Made by a program: the position numbers and the translations under genes. The notes under the pieces are model-generated. The model searched no databases, was not told where the DNA came from, and saw only the letters and a list, made by a program, of their open reading frames with translations. From an uncultured Paracoccaceae bacterium (GTDB lineage Bacteria > Pseudomonadota > Alphaproteobacteria > Rhodobacterales > Rhodobacteraceae), in the NCBI GenBank assembly GCA_951812305.1, contig CATOSB010000002.1:930001-994000 (forward strand): 64,000 nucleotides of DNA, given 5' to 3'. Shown here in pieces: positions 35,553-44,985 of this stretch. Position 1 is the first letter of the stretch, and each line of letters starts with the position of its first letter.

Positions 35553-35870
35553 TCAGTAATTGTTATTATTGCCGGACTGCTGTTCCTGCACCGCGCGTTC
35601 GATGACATCAAGGCATCCCACGTCTACGTTGCGGCACCGATAGCGCTGACCGTTAACGATAACGTGCCATATTTCGAAGGTGTCTGAGCCATCGATGAGT
35701 TCATATCGGGTCCCTCGGACGTGATATGTCTGACCCCGATATTCTTCGGTAAATGGCTCTGTCGGACCGACCAGCCGGTATTGCTGATCTATCTGGACAC
35801 CCGTCAGAAACTCGCAACCGGCAAGCGCAATAGGCATTGCCGCCAAAATCAGAGAACTCCGAAAAGACAT
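35553..35870 (-). CDS. Lipoprotein, tandem paralogue 2
   Basis: 105 residues with a lipoprotein signal ending LAGC (Cys near 18), so it is probably anchored in a membrane facing the periplasm. The mature part has a TEPFTEEYRGQTYHVRGTRYE block and a C-terminal helix with two Cys (RCRNVDVGCLDVIERAVQEQQ). The neighbour at 35967-36278 shares this layout. The start was moved to the Met directly before the signal peptide; 19 further residues upstream are open but not signal-like. Confidence 0.75.
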   Translation of the reverse strand: MSFRSSLILAAMPIALAGCEFLTGVQIDQQYRLVGPTEPFTEEYRGQTYHVRGTRYELIDGSDTFEIWHVIVNGQRYRCRNVDVGCLDVIERAVQEQQSGNNNNY

Positions 35871-35966
35871 GGCCCCGTTTCCCTCCTTTTTGACGCTAGT
35901 CTGATCGCGGGTCACCAAATACAGCACGGTCTCTGAACGACCCCGTTTGATACCTGTGTCCCGCTA

Positions 35967-36278
35967 TCAGTTGAAATTTTGTTCCCGGCGTTGTTCATCG
36001 ACAAAGCGCTTAATCGCGTCCATGCACTCTTCGACCGACGAACACTCTATCCGATTACCTTGCACGACTGTCGTGTATTGCGTCCGGACTTCGTAATTTG
36101 GGGTCTGATATCTGACTCCCTGGAGTGTGTAACTCGTACCATAGACTTCGACGAACTTGGGTTCCGTTGAGCCGAGTTGGACATCTTCTCCCGGATTCGC
36201 AAGATCCACGACAAGATCGCAGCCCATCACAGCGAGAGTAACAAGCCCAACGGTCAGAGACTTGATAGGAATTGGCAT
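35967..36278 (-). CDS. Lipoprotein, tandem paralogue 1
   Basis: 103 residues with a lipoprotein signal ending VMGC (Cys 20). The mature protein follows the same plan as the gene at 35553-35870: STEPKFVEVYGTSYTLQGVRYQ, then VVQGNRIECSSVEECMDAIKRFVDEQR with two matching Cys. It probably arose by tandem duplication followed by strong divergence. Function unknown. Confidence 0.75.
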   Translation of the reverse strand: MPIPIKSLTVGLVTLAVMGCDLVVDLANPGEDVQLGSTEPKFVEVYGTSYTLQGVRYQTPNYEVRTQYTTVVQGNRIECSSVEECMDAIKRFVDEQRREQNFN

Positions 36279-36423
36279 TTTGCACCCCCTTCAATCCACA
36301 GGTGCGGCCAGTCCATTGCAGCGCTGAGCGCATTGTAGATTAACAAATCTTCGCATGAATCCGGGATTCGGGCAAACATTCGTGATTTTTGGGCTTTGTT
36401 CGCGAACTTCCGGTCGCAGCACG

Positions 36424-36987
36424 TTAGGCGCGTTCGGAATATTCCATCGTTTCAGTATTGACGACGATCATCTCATCCTGACCGACAAACGGCGGCACCA
36501 TCACGCGCACACCGTTATCCAGAACCGCGGGCTTGAATGAGTTCGCAGCCGTCTGGCCTTTCACGACCGGCTCTGTCTCGACAATCTTGCAGGTCACCTT
36601 CTGCGGCAGCGTCGCGTTCAGCGCCTCACTTTCGTAATATTCGATGTGCACGATCATGCCGTCCTGCAGGAAAGGGCGGCGATCGCCAAGGATTTCGACC
36701 GGCAATTCGATCTGCTCATAGGTTTCGTTGTCCATGAACACGAGCATTCCGTCAGTTTCATACAGGAATTGTTGATCCTTTTGCTCCAGGCGTACCCGTT
36801 CAACTTTATCCGCCGATCTAAACCTTTCGTTAAGCTTTGATCCGTTACGGAGGTTGCGAAGTTCGACCTGCGCAAAGGCGCCGCCCTTGCCGGGTTTCAC
36901 ATGTTCAAGCTTCACGGCGACCCAAAGACCGCCGTTATGTTCAAGGACGTTGCCGGGACGAATCTCGTTTCCGTTGATCTTTGGCAT
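36424..36987 (-). CDS. efp: Elongation factor P
   Basis: 187 residues, standard length. It relieves ribosome stalling at proline runs. The loop [10 protein letters not shown] carries K34, the residue modified in many bacteria. The [17 protein letters not shown] strand and C-terminal OB-domain signature ([17 protein letters not shown]) are in place. The start at 36987 ([13 protein letters not shown]) is the family start; the open frame upstream is longer but unrelated. Confidence 0.96.
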   Translation of the reverse strand: MPKINGNEIRPGNVLEHNGGLWVAVKLEHVKPGKGGAFAQVELRNLRNGSKLNERFRSADKVERVRLEQKDQQFLYETDGMLVFMDNETYEQIELPVEILGDRRPFLQDGMIVHIEYYESEALNATLPQKVTCKIVETEPVVKGQTAANSFKPAVLDNGVRVMVPPFVGQDEMIVVNTETMEYSERA

Positions 36988-37206
36988 TGTGTCGAAACCG
37001 TGGCAAAAAGTTGAAGAGAGGTTGGCAAACCCTATATATTCGGCTGGAGACCCTGGCAAGCGGACTAAATACTGTAGGGCCACTATATGAGCTATGCGGT
37101 GAGTGCATGGCAGACATTCCAAATGGGAAATACCGAATCGCGTAAAACCCGCCATATTGGCCGCCACGCCAGATAACAAAAATATGACGAAAAAGAGGAC
37201 GACGAA

Positions 37207-37542
37207 ATGAATGATTTCGTTGATGGCACAGCATTCAACTTCGAACAGGGCCAACGTGCACGTAAATTGTTTGCAGCCGTTGTTTTGGCTGCGTTGGATG
37301 ATGCAGTCGCAGATGACAAGAAATACGGCAACGGGCCGGAACAGATTGCCCGATGGGCACGGTCGCGCGACGGGCGCGAAGTTCTGAGCTGTGCCGGTAT
37401 CGACCCAAATGAGCGGGTCGTGAAGGGATTGATGGAATTTGTCGGTAAGGGTGTGCGTACCTCTGTCGCGCTGTCGCGCGAAGAGAGCGAGCGCCGCAAT
37501 GCCGCATTGCTTGCCGAGGCTGCGCAAGCCGAGGCCGCATAA
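37207..37542 (+). CDS. Small conserved protein (DUF6280-like)
   Basis: 111 residues, cytosolic and helical, with no signal or membrane segment. [33 protein letters not shown] and [27 protein letters not shown] look like a strongly conserved Rhodobacteraceae protein I associate with DUF6280; the name is from memory. Divergent from efp and closed by a clear terminator, so it is a monocistronic gene. The function is unknown. Confidence 0.8.
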   Translation: MNDFVDGTAFNFEQGQRARKLFAAVVLAALDDAVADDKKYGNGPEQIARWARSRDGREVLSCAGIDPNERVVKGLMEFVGKGVRTSVALSREESERRNAALLAEAAQAEAA

Positions 37543-37579
37543 CGGATTCTCTCTCTCGGTCTGTCATGGGCCGAAGAAT

Positions 37580-37610
37580 ACGCGCTCCATTCGGGGCGCG
37601 TTTTTCTTTT
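37580..37610 (+). terminator. Rho-independent terminator after the DUF6280-like gene
   Basis: ACGCGCTCC-ATTC-GGGGCGCGT hairpin followed by TTTTCTTTT, 38 bases after the stop. Confidence 0.85.
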
Positions 37611-37692
37611 GGATACAGCCAATTTCCGCGAACATGGCGCCCTGTCCCGCTTTCTTTGAGGAAACCTCAGCGAAGCGACCTCTCAAGCAGGC

Positions 37693-38262
37693 TCAAAAAC
37701 CAATGCGCCAGATGAAGAACGGTGCGACCTGCAAGAGCGCGAGCAGAACGAACACGCCGCGCAGCCAAATGTCCTGAAATCGGCGGATCAGCCAGACAGA
37801 CAGCACCGCGACGATCACAATTTCGATCATTCCGACAACGTCGCCGCCACGAGAGCTTTGCCAGTAACTGAACGGGCTGTAGAATTTCCAATCCGTCAGC
37901 GGCCAGAAATGCATCCGTGCGTCGTGGTTGTGCAGCGGGAAGTCAAACGCCAGATGCAGCAGCGCCGCGCCTGTCATCGCAATCGCCCAGCCCGCGCGAA
38001 ACCAAAGCGCCAGCGCCAGCGCGATGCCCCACAGGACGAAAGAATTGTCGATGGCAAAGACCTGCTGCCACGCGTCCGAATAGTAGAGCTCGCGAAAAAC
38101 CCGTTCCGCCGGAATGTCGAGCGCGAAGATCGAAACCCCCGCCATCAGGTACAGCGACAGATCGGGCATGAAGGCCCCGCCCAACGCGCACCATGTCACC
38201 CGCACGTCAAGTGGCTTGCCGAAAGCGGCAGCGCCCATGATCAGATGTGCCGGAGTGTTCAT
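37693..38262 (-). CDS. Integral membrane protein (YdjM/DUF457-like)
   Basis: 189 residues with about five or six membrane helices. MNTPAHLIMGAAAFG at the start and HLAFDFPLHNHDARMHFWPL in the middle carry the paired His/Asp residues of membrane-bound metal-dependent hydrolase-like proteins (DUF457/YdjM group). It is divergent from cobQ, with 58 bp between the starts. In related genomes it is sometimes labelled a cobalamin protein only because of that neighbour; nothing in the sequence supports a role in B12. Confidence 0.75.
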   Translation of the reverse strand: MNTPAHLIMGAAAFGKPLDVRVTWCALGGAFMPDLSLYLMAGVSIFALDIPAERVFRELYYSDAWQQVFAIDNSFVLWGIALALALWFRAGWAIAMTGAALLHLAFDFPLHNHDARMHFWPLTDWKFYSPFSYWQSSRGGDVVGMIEIVIVAVLSVWLIRRFQDIWLRGVFVLLALLQVAPFFIWRIGF

Positions 38263-38320
38263 CGCTTTTTCTTGGGCGCGGCATCCGCTACGGATCGCAT
38301 GTTAAGCTGAAGGGGCGCGA

Positions 38321-39766
38321 ATGGCCAAGGCCATCATGATACAGGGTGCCGGGTCCAATGTCGGCAAATCGCTGCTGGTGGCGGGGCTGGCGCGCGCGCT
38401 GATGCGGCGGGGGATCCGCGTCGCCCCGTTCAAGCCGCAGAACATGTCGAACAACGCCGCTGTCACCGTTGATGGCGGAGAGATCGGGCGCGCGCAAGCG
38501 TTGCAGGCGCGCGCATGTGGTTTGGAGCCGCACACGGATATGAACCCGGTTTTGTTGAAGCCGGAATCAGAGATTGGCGCGCAAGTCGTGGTGCAGGGGC
38601 AGCGGCTGACCACCGCCAAAGCGCGGGAATACGCGAAACTGAAACCGACACTGATGCCGCGTGTTCTGGAGAGTTTTCAAAGGCTTGGCGGCCAGGTGGA
38701 TTTGGTGCTGGTCGAGGGCGCGGGATCCCCGGCAGAAGTCAATCTGCGCCCGGGCGACATCGCCAATATGGGATTTGCCGCAGCTGCGGATGTGCCGGTG
38801 ATCCTTGTCGGTGACATCGACCGGGGCGGTGTCATCGCGCAGATGGTCGGTACGCACGCCGTTTTGCCGCCCAAAGACCGCAACCGGATCGTCGGCTTTG
38901 CGATCAACAAGTTTCGCGGCGATATCAGCCTGTTTGACGAAGGTGCGCGCGAGATTGCAGAGCGTACCGGTTGGGCAAATACCGGCGTTTTGCCTTGGTT
39001 TGCAGATGCCTGGAAACTTCCGGCAGAAGACGTGATGGACATCGCCTCTTCCCCCGGTGGAAACATCAAGGTGGCGGTGCCAAAGCTTTCGCGGATCGCG
39101 AATTTCGATGACCTCGACCCGCTTTGCGCCGAACCGGGCGTGACGGTCGAAATTGTTGAACCGGGACGCGCCCTGCCCGGCGATGCCGATCTGGTGCTGA
39201 TCCCGGGGTCGAAATCGACCATCGGCGATCTGGCGGACTTCCGGGCGCAGGGCTGGGACATCGACCTGGTGGCGCACGTGCGGCGCGGCGGGCATGTCTT
39301 GGGGGTTTGCGGCGGGTATCAGATGCTTGGGCGGGTCATCGATGACCCTGAAGGGATCGAAGGCAAACCGGGGCGGCATAAGGGGCTTGGGCTGCTGGGC
39401 GTTGAGACGGTTATGCAACCCGAGAAACGGCTGCAGGTAACGGATGCGGATTATCCGGCGGCTGGTACATCGGTATCAGGGTATGAAATCCATATCGGCA
39501 AGACCACGGGGCCGGATTGCCAAAATGCGTGGTTGCGCGTCGGCGGGCGACCGGAGGGCGCGGCAAGCGCGTCGGGGCGTGTTCGCGGCACATATTTGCA
39601 CGGGCTGTTTTCGGCCGATGCCTTTCGCGCGGCTTATATTGCTGAGTTGGGCGGCGTGGTTTCGGGTCTGGACTATGGAAGAACGGTTGAAGACACACTC
39701 GACCAGCTTGCGGAGCATATCGAGGAGCATCTCGACATTGGCCTGATATTAAATTTGGCTGGCTAA
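38321..39766 (+). CDS. cobQ: Cobyric acid synthase CobQ
   Basis: 481 residues. It amidates four side chains of adenosylcobyrinic acid diamide in B12 synthesis, using glutamine. The N-terminal ATP-binding region has GAGSNVGKS (P-loop-like) and [14 protein letters not shown]. The C-terminal glutaminase has the nucleophile Cys in [11 protein letters not shown] and the late GTYLHGLF His. Full length, with no other cob genes in the window. Confidence 0.96.
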   Translation: MAKAIMIQGAGSNVGKSLLVAGLARALMRRGIRVAPFKPQNMSNNAAVTVDGGEIGRAQALQARACGLEPHTDMNPVLLKPESEIGAQVVVQGQRLTTAKAREYAKLKPTLMPRVLESFQRLGGQVDLVLVEGAGSPAEVNLRPGDIANMGFAAAADVPVILVGDIDRGGVIAQMVGTHAVLPPKDRNRIVGFAINKFRGDISLFDEGAREIAERTGWANTGVLPWFADAWKLPAEDVMDIASSPGGNIKVAVPKLSRIANFDDLDPLCAEPGVTVEIVEPGRALPGDADLVLIPGSKSTIGDLADFRAQGWDIDLVAHVRRGGHVLGVCGGYQMLGRVIDDPEGIEGKPGRHKGLGLLGVETVMQPEKRLQVTDADYPAAGTSVSGYEIHIGKTTGPDCQNAWLRVGGRPEGAASASGRVRGTYLHGLFSADAFRAAYIAELGGVVSGLDYGRTVEDTLDQLAEHIEEHLDIGLILNLAG

Positions 39767-39929
39767 GTTCTGAGAGGTTGGTCGTATCTTGGCCGAAAGC
39801 GGGATATCGAGAGGTTGAAGCAATGCGATCAACCGAAGGGCCAGTCCCCCGGCCTCACCCGCATATTTGTCTAAGAAGAAGCGGATTTACCATTTCTTGA
39901 GAAAGACCGCATCAAGCGATCAGGCAGCG

Positions 39930-39992
39930 TTACTCCAGATCACGCATGGTCATGGCACGCTGAATTTCGCGACGCACGAGGCGACGCACGTT
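39930..39992 (-). pseudogene. Probable lost C-terminus of the PopZ-like gene
   Basis: Twenty codons plus TAA lie directly in frame behind the TGA at 39993-39995. They encode NVRRLVRREIQRAMTMRDLE, a basic amphipathic helix that completes the preceding one (GERIT). Its composition and position fit a former C-terminus rather than random sequence. Confidence 0.65.
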
Positions 39993-41411
39993 TCACGTGA
40001 TCCGCTCTCCCAGCACGCCCTGTAACTCTTCGCGCACGATATCCGCCACCATTTCACGCAAAGTTTCTTCGTCAAGCATCGCGACGTCATCGGCGAGAAT
40101 GTTGTCCGGTTCCTGCGGCTCGAATTCAGGGGCGTGGGCATCATAGTCCTGATCATCCTCGTCCGCTTCGGGCGCTCGGGCGCCCTCATCATCATAAGCA
40201 TGTGGGATTTCGGTTTCCGGTGATCCATCGGCGTGTTCGGTTTCTGATAGCAAGGCCTCCTGCTCCGCCTCAATCTCTGTGGCGTCATCAGGTTCGGCGA
40301 TATCCGCGTGCACGGGGTTTTCGCCGGAACCATATTCCCCGGTAATTTCAACATCGGCTTCCAGGCCGGGCAAAGCCTCAATAGCTTCGGTCGGTTCCTC
40401 GCCCGCAGATACGTCTACCGGCTCTGCAACAGTCTCGCCCTGGTCTATCAGGGCAGACGCAACCTCATCGAGATCCGGATCAGGAATACTTTCCTCAGCA
40501 CTGGCCTCGGCGGCATCCTCAACACCACTTTCGACGGCACCAAGAGGATCAGATGTGAAATCGTCAGCCACCGCGTCCGGGTCATGCCAGGGTTCGACGG
40601 CAACATCTTCTGCCTCTGCCTGTTCTTCAACCTCATCGTCGGCGACGCCAAGCGCTGCGTTCAGTTCGATGTTGATCTGGTCCAGTTCAAGCGGTCGGGT
40701 TTCGTCGCTAGTTCCGTCTTCACTTCCGTCCGGCTCCCACTCTTGCGGAGCGCTTTCAATTGCGGCTTCCAATCCCGCAATGCGCTGTTCCAGAGACAGG
40801 TCCTGAACGGCGGATTGACTTTCTATATCTGGTTCCTGCGACGGTTCCAAGTCCAGCGTGGTGGCGTCTTCTATGTTCTCTTCTTCAGGATCGGCAATCG
40901 CCTCTAGCTGGGGATGGGACCATGCTTCTTCCGCTTCGAACGCGACCGGAACATCGTGATGACCATCATCGTGTTGCTGGGTTTCAGCCGGCTCAGTTTG
41001 TTCTTCAATCTCAGGAGCGTTTTCCTTCGGAGAATCTTCGGATGCCTGCGGTTCATCGTTGCGATGGTGCACAAATTCGGCACTGTCAGAGTCTGAGCTG
41101 TCGGCATGATGCGTTTCGATCTGCGTAACCGAAGCATCGGGTGTTTCGGCAACAAAAACCTCAGGATCATCGTCAAAATCTTCGGGTTCAGTCAGCGCGG
41201 CGTGAATTTCGCCGCCATCACTTTCAAACTGTCCAACGTCGTCTGAGGAGTCATCGGATATCCGGAATGCCGGGGTCAGCACCAAAGCCTCCACCGTCGC
41301 GTCATCAGCCGCCTCCGGCTGGTCGATGCGTTTTTCCGGTTCTTCCGACACAAGGCGCCGGATCGACGACAGCACGTCTTCGATATTCGGGTTGGACGCG
41401 GAATCGGACAT
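39993..41411 (-). CDS. PopZ-like acidic protein, truncated by a premature TGA
   Basis: 472 residues. The N-terminal helix NIEDVLSSIRRLVSEEPEK resembles the PopZ/DUF2497 start. Then follows a very acidic, probably disordered region of about 380 residues and a C-terminal LDEETLREMVADIVREELQGVLGERIT. The frame stops at TGA (39993-39995). Reading through gives 20 more basic, helical residues (NVRRLVRREIQRAM...) before a TAA at 39930, which looks like the natural end. A CGA-to-TGA change would explain it. PopZ organises the cell pole and its C-terminal helices drive assembly, so the loss may matter. The function is inferred from layout. Confidence 0.75.
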   Translation of the reverse strand: MSDSASNPNIEDVLSSIRRLVSEEPEKRIDQPEAADDATVEALVLTPAFRISDDSSDDVGQFESDGGEIHAALTEPEDFDDDPEVFVAETPDASVTQIETHHADSSDSDSAEFVHHRNDEPQASEDSPKENAPEIEEQTEPAETQQHDDGHHDVPVAFEAEEAWSHPQLEAIADPEEENIEDATTLDLEPSQEPDIESQSAVQDLSLEQRIAGLEAAIESAPQEWEPDGSEDGTSDETRPLELDQINIELNAALGVADDEVEEQAEAEDVAVEPWHDPDAVADDFTSDPLGAVESGVEDAAEASAEESIPDPDLDEVASALIDQGETVAEPVDVSAGEEPTEAIEALPGLEADVEITGEYGSGENPVHADIAEPDDATEIEAEQEALLSETEHADGSPETEIPHAYDDEGARAPEADEDDQDYDAHAPEFEPQEPDNILADDVAMLDEETLREMVADIVREELQGVLGERIT

Positions 41412-41494
41412 GCTCGGGGTCCTCAGGCTTTCTTGTTTTGTGACAAGTCTAGTCTCTTCACGCCTAGCAGACAACTCTTGACGATCTGTTAGGC

Positions 41495-42877
41495 TCAATC
41501 ACCGATGCTGTTAAGCACGCGATCAAGCGCCGCGCCGCGCTTGCTGAGTTTGTGCAAGGGATCGCGCGTGGTGGCATATCTGTAGTATTCGGCCGGATCA
41601 TATGTGACGAGCCCAAGGTTCAGGTGTTCGGCCGTCAGCAATCCCATCGAGGCCAACAACCCGTATAGCGAGACATATTGCGCAACCTCCGCGCTGATCA
41701 GCGTGGATCGTGCATCCAGCAATTCCTGTTCAGAGTTCAGCACGTCCAGCGTGGTCCGAGACCCAAATTTCGCCTCTTCCCGCACGCCGTTATAGGCGAC
41801 CTGGCTGGCGCGCACCTGCCGCCGGCTGGCTTCGGTCCGCGCAGCGGAAACCGCCAGGTTTGCCCAGGCTTGGCCGACGCCGAATTTCACATCGACAACC
41901 GATTGCAACAATCCGGCCCGCGTGGCGTCGCGGCGCGCGATTGACTGGTGGATCAGAGAGCGCAGCGTGCCGCCCTGATAGATCGGCACGGTGGCAGTTA
42001 TGTTCGCCGAAAACGTATCTTCGTGTTCCAGATTTTCGTTTATGGAATAGGTGGCGCCGGTTGTTACCCTTGGCCCAAGTGCAGCTTTGGATCGCAATAC
42101 ATTGGCCTCGGCCGCATTGACGTTGCGCTGTGCTTCCTCGATCGATGGGTGGTGGCGCACGGCATAGGCCTTGGCCTGAGATTCCGTTCTGGCCTTGATC
42201 CGAGGCGTTGTCGGCCAGCGCAGATTCCCGGGGTAGTGACCGACAATTGCCTTGTAGCTTTCGCGCGCAATCTCAAGATCACCTTGCGCGGCGGCCAGAT
42301 TGCCGCGGGCACTTGCAAGCCGGGCTTCAGCAATCGACACATCCGTGCGGGTCACCTCGCCGACTTCGAACCGGTCGCGCGCAGCGCGCAACTCCTGCGT
42401 GATCAGCCGCACATTGTTCTGACCAAGCGAAACCGATTGAGCGGCCCTGATCATCTCCATATATGCCTGAACCGTGTTCTGCAGGACTTGCTGCTCAATG
42501 CGTAACAGCGCGCCGCGCAACCCAAGAACGGTTTCCTTGGCCGCATCGGTCGCATAGCGTGTGGCGCCGTTGTCATAGAGCGTGAGATCCGCAGATATCG
42601 ACAGCGAATTTGTCCAGTTTGAATCCGCCGTCAGCGACCCCGGCACGATGAGTGCCGCCCTTGCAACGAAATTCACAACCGGTTTCAGCGCGGCGGCGGC
42701 CTGAACGACATCCTCATCCGCAGCCCGCAAAAGAGCGCGTTGCTGTGCCAGAAGGTTTGAATTCTTGTAGGCCGCAATCATCGCGTCGGAAAGACTCTCG
42801 GCGCGAGCAGGCGAAACCGCCAGCAGCGAAAGCGCTGTCAGTACCGCAATGAGTCTGCCAAATGCCCCGAAACGCAT
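41495..42877 (-). CDS. TolC-family outer-membrane efflux/secretion protein
   Basis: 460 residues. Signal peptide (cleavage near ARAES, about 27), then the two-fold repeat of long helices and beta strands of TolC: SLSDAMIAAYKNSN at the start of repeat 1, and the SIEEAQRNVNAAEANVLRSKAAL and GGTLRSLIHQSIARRDATRAG helices in repeat 2. It would form a trimeric outer-membrane duct for a type I exporter or RND pump. It lies 57 bp behind the PCMT-like gene and 84 bp ahead of the PopZ-like gene, all on the minus strand. Confidence 0.9.
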   Translation of the reverse strand: MRFGAFGRLIAVLTALSLLAVSPARAESLSDAMIAAYKNSNLLAQQRALLRAADEDVVQAAAALKPVVNFVARAALIVPGSLTADSNWTNSLSISADLTLYDNGATRYATDAAKETVLGLRGALLRIEQQVLQNTVQAYMEMIRAAQSVSLGQNNVRLITQELRAARDRFEVGEVTRTDVSIAEARLASARGNLAAAQGDLEIARESYKAIVGHYPGNLRWPTTPRIKARTESQAKAYAVRHHPSIEEAQRNVNAAEANVLRSKAALGPRVTTGATYSINENLEHEDTFSANITATVPIYQGGTLRSLIHQSIARRDATRAGLLQSVVDVKFGVGQAWANLAVSAARTEASRRQVRASQVAYNGVREEAKFGSRTTLDVLNSEQELLDARSTLISAEVAQYVSLYGLLASMGLLTAEHLNLGLVTYDPAEYYRYATTRDPLHKLSKRGAALDRVLNSIGD

Positions 42878-42933
42878 GAAAATTCATCCACCAACGTTAA
42901 CAGAGGCTAATACTGCTTCGATCACGCGGGAGT

Positions 42934-43587
42934 TTAAAGCTGAAATTCCCGTGCACGTTCGAATCCGGGTAATATTTCCGCCGATGCGTTAAAAACATCG
43001 CGCCAGTCAACGGATTCACCACGCTTGTGGCCGATGCGGGCCACCCCCAGCGCGCCATCGGTGAATATCGCACCGATTCGCCCGCCATCTTTCAGCTGCG
43101 CGATCAGGGGTGCCGGAATATCCTCAACCGAGCCCTGAAGGAGCAATACGTCAAAGGGGCCATGTTTCGCCGCGCCATCTGCAAGGGGCGCGTGTATGAC
43201 CGCAACATTGTCCGCCTCGACACCTGCAATCGCCGCCTCTGCTTCGGCTGCCAGCGCCTCATCTTCCTCAACGCCAACCACTGCCTCGGCCATGCGCGAC
43301 ACTATGGCAGACGAATAGCCGTGCCCGATCCCGATATCGAGCACAAGTTCGTCGCCAGAGATGTCCAGCGCATCCAACAATTTGGCCAGAACGCGCGGTT
43401 CCAGCATCGCGCGCCCCGTGCCCAATTGAATCGCGCCGTCCATGTAGGCGGTTTCGCGGTTCGCGTCGGGAACGAAGCGTTCCCTTTCAACCCGCAGCAT
43501 CGCGTCAATGATCGGGTATTTGGTCACGTCAGATGGCCGTATTTGGGTGTCGACCATCATCGTTCTCTGGGTGGAAAATTCGGTCAT
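42934..43587 (-). CDS. Protein-L-isoaspartate O-methyltransferase-like
   Basis: 217 residues. The SAM-binding motif is VLDIGIGHGYSSAIVSRM (about 83-100). The QRTMMVDTQIRPSDVTKYPIIDAMLRV start and AMLEPRVLAKLLDAL are the PCMT-family blocks. Such enzymes methylate isoaspartyl residues for repair, but the alphaproteobacterial member next to tolC has the QRxxMVxxQIRPxDV version, whose true substrate is not certain. First gene of a probable PCMT - tolC - popZ-like operon. Confidence 0.85.
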   Translation of the reverse strand: MTEFSTQRTMMVDTQIRPSDVTKYPIIDAMLRVERERFVPDANRETAYMDGAIQLGTGRAMLEPRVLAKLLDALDISGDELVLDIGIGHGYSSAIVSRMAEAVVGVEEDEALAAEAEAAIAGVEADNVAVIHAPLADGAAKHGPFDVLLLQGSVEDIPAPLIAQLKDGGRIGAIFTDGALGVARIGHKRGESVDWRDVFNASAEILPGFERAREFQL

Positions 43588-43783
43588 GCCACTTCACTTC
43601 CCGGCTTTCATATTCCCGCCCAATTGCCACAGATTTCCAACGCCGACAACCGGGCGAGTGACCCGCTGATCGCCGTCCTTACCAACCTTCCGCCGCCCCA
43701 AAGGTACTGGACAAGCCTTTAACGGACTTCTAAGAGAACGACCTGCCCGTTTTCCACCCGTGAATGCGGCAGCACCACAGAGA

Positions 43784-43857
43784 GGCGAGTTGGCGGAGTG
43801 GTGACGCAGCGGATTGCAAATCCGTGTACACCGGTTCGATTCCGGTACTCGCCTCCA
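43784..43857 (+). tRNA. tRNA-Cys (anticodon GCA)
   Basis: Acceptor stem GGCGAGT / ACTCGCC, anticodon loop TTGCAAA with anticodon GCA, T arm CCGGTTCGATTCCGG, discriminator T and an encoded CCA at 43855-43857. U73 and GCA are the identity elements of tRNA-Cys. The body is short, with a small variable arm. Confidence 0.95.
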
Positions 43858-44131
43858 AACAAAATCAATGACTTACATCTATATTGCAGCAAGATAGGTC
43901 AAGTTCGGTCACTTTCTAGTCGCTGGATTCATCGGGTTCTGAGGTGAAAGGTTATGTCCTGTGATGCGAACTCGGCGATCTCTCCATTAATTGGAGACTA
44001 CGCAGCCCCCGGCCAGCTTAGTTCTAAGGGGCTCAATAATGGACGCCAACAAGGGATCACGATTAGAAGCCGATTTACAAATAGGTAGCCTCTTGACAGA
44101 TGCAAGCGAATAATTGTTGTTTCACAAAGGC

Positions 44132-44818
44132 TTATTCAACAGTAATTGATATTTTATTCAGGCGGTCAGCGGCGATCTCCATTACGTCACCGCGTTCTAT
44201 CGGGCCGACGCCGGCGGGTGTGCCGGACAGGATGACGTCACCAGCCGCGAGTTCGAAGTATTCGCTAAGATAGGAAATCATCTCTGGCACTTTCCAGATC
44301 ATCTGGTTCATGTTTCCTTCCTGGCGAACTTCTCCATTTACTTTCAGCGAAATTGCGCCCTCGTTCAGCAATCCGGTTTCGGTGACCGGGTGGATGGGGC
44401 CGACGGGCGCCGAACGTTCGAACGCCTTGCCAATTTCCCAAGGGCGGCCCATTTTTTTCTGCGCGCCCTGCAGGTCGCGGCGGGTCATGTCGAGCGACAG
44501 CGCATAGCCGAAGATGTGGCTTTCGGCGTCCGCAACGGCAATGTTCGTGCCGCCGGATTTCAGCATCACGGCAACTTCGACCTCGTGATGCACATCCGAT
44601 GTATGCGGTGGGTAGGGAAATTCGCCTGACGGGTCGAGGTTGTTGGGATTTTTCTGGAAAAAGAACGGCGGTTCGCGATCAGGGTCATGGCCCATCTCGA
44701 TGGCATGGGCGGCATAGTTGCGACCGATGCAATAGACACGGCGCACTGGGAAAAGCACGTCAGAACCGTTAATGGGGAGCGCGACGACGGGCGGTGTTTC
44801 GATGGCGTATTCTGGCAT
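44132..44818 (-). CDS. Fumarylacetoacetate hydrolase-family protein
   Basis: 228 residues. FAH catalytic domain: RVYCIGRNYAAHAIEMG at the start, FFFQKNPNNL, metal ligands in VHHEVEVAVML and SLDMTRRDLQ, and LSGTPAGVGPIERGD near the end. Short members cleave or decarboxylate fumarylpyruvate, oxaloacetate or related 2,4-diketo acids. It is divergent from the GntR regulator, with an operator-like palindrome between, so it is probably controlled with the importer operon. Confidence 0.9.
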   Translation of the reverse strand: MPEYAIETPPVVALPINGSDVLFPVRRVYCIGRNYAAHAIEMGHDPDREPPFFFQKNPNNLDPSGEFPYPPHTSDVHHEVEVAVMLKSGGTNIAVADAESHIFGYALSLDMTRRDLQGAQKKMGRPWEIGKAFERSAPVGPIHPVTETGLLNEGAISLKVNGEVRQEGNMNQMIWKVPEMISYLSEYFELAAGDVILSGTPAGVGPIERGDVMEIAADRLNKISITVE

Positions 44819-44937
44819 TTCAGCTCCCCTAAATCTGTTGGCTTAACAGCCCACATAGCGCGGCGATCAATCTAAATCAATTGCATTGGTTCACGAAAAA
44901 TCACCGAAATCAGGAAATTGATCGCAATAATTTGGAC

Positions 44938-44951
44938 ATTGGTCTGCCAAT
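44938..44951. promoter_or_regulatory. Probable operator of the GntR-family regulator
   Basis: ATTGG-TCTG-CCAAT is a perfect inverted repeat 34 bp ahead of the regulator start and 120 bp from the divergent hydrolase. GntR/FadR-type proteins commonly bind T-G-G-T-x-x-x-C-C-A motifs. A related half, ATTGGTTCACG, lies at about 44884. Confidence 0.6.
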
Positions 44952-44985
44952 ATCGTAAGAATGATCAACCAATTTGGAATCACTC

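Noticed and set aside
36960..37527. Extended reading frame upstream of efp
   Set aside because: It runs antisense through the small conserved gene at 37207; EF-P homology begins at 36987.
38262..38320. Possible cobalamin riboswitch before cobQ
   Set aside because: The gap is only 58 bp and contains no B12-box sequence.
39767..39929. Possible small gene between cobQ and the PopZ-like gene
   Set aside because: No start with a ribosome site and no sensible product; treated as non-coding.
6470..43650. Shared 18-mer ATTTCCAACGCCGACAAC near 6470 and 43627
   Set aside because: Only two copies, with no palindrome or common context; probably chance or a minor repeat.
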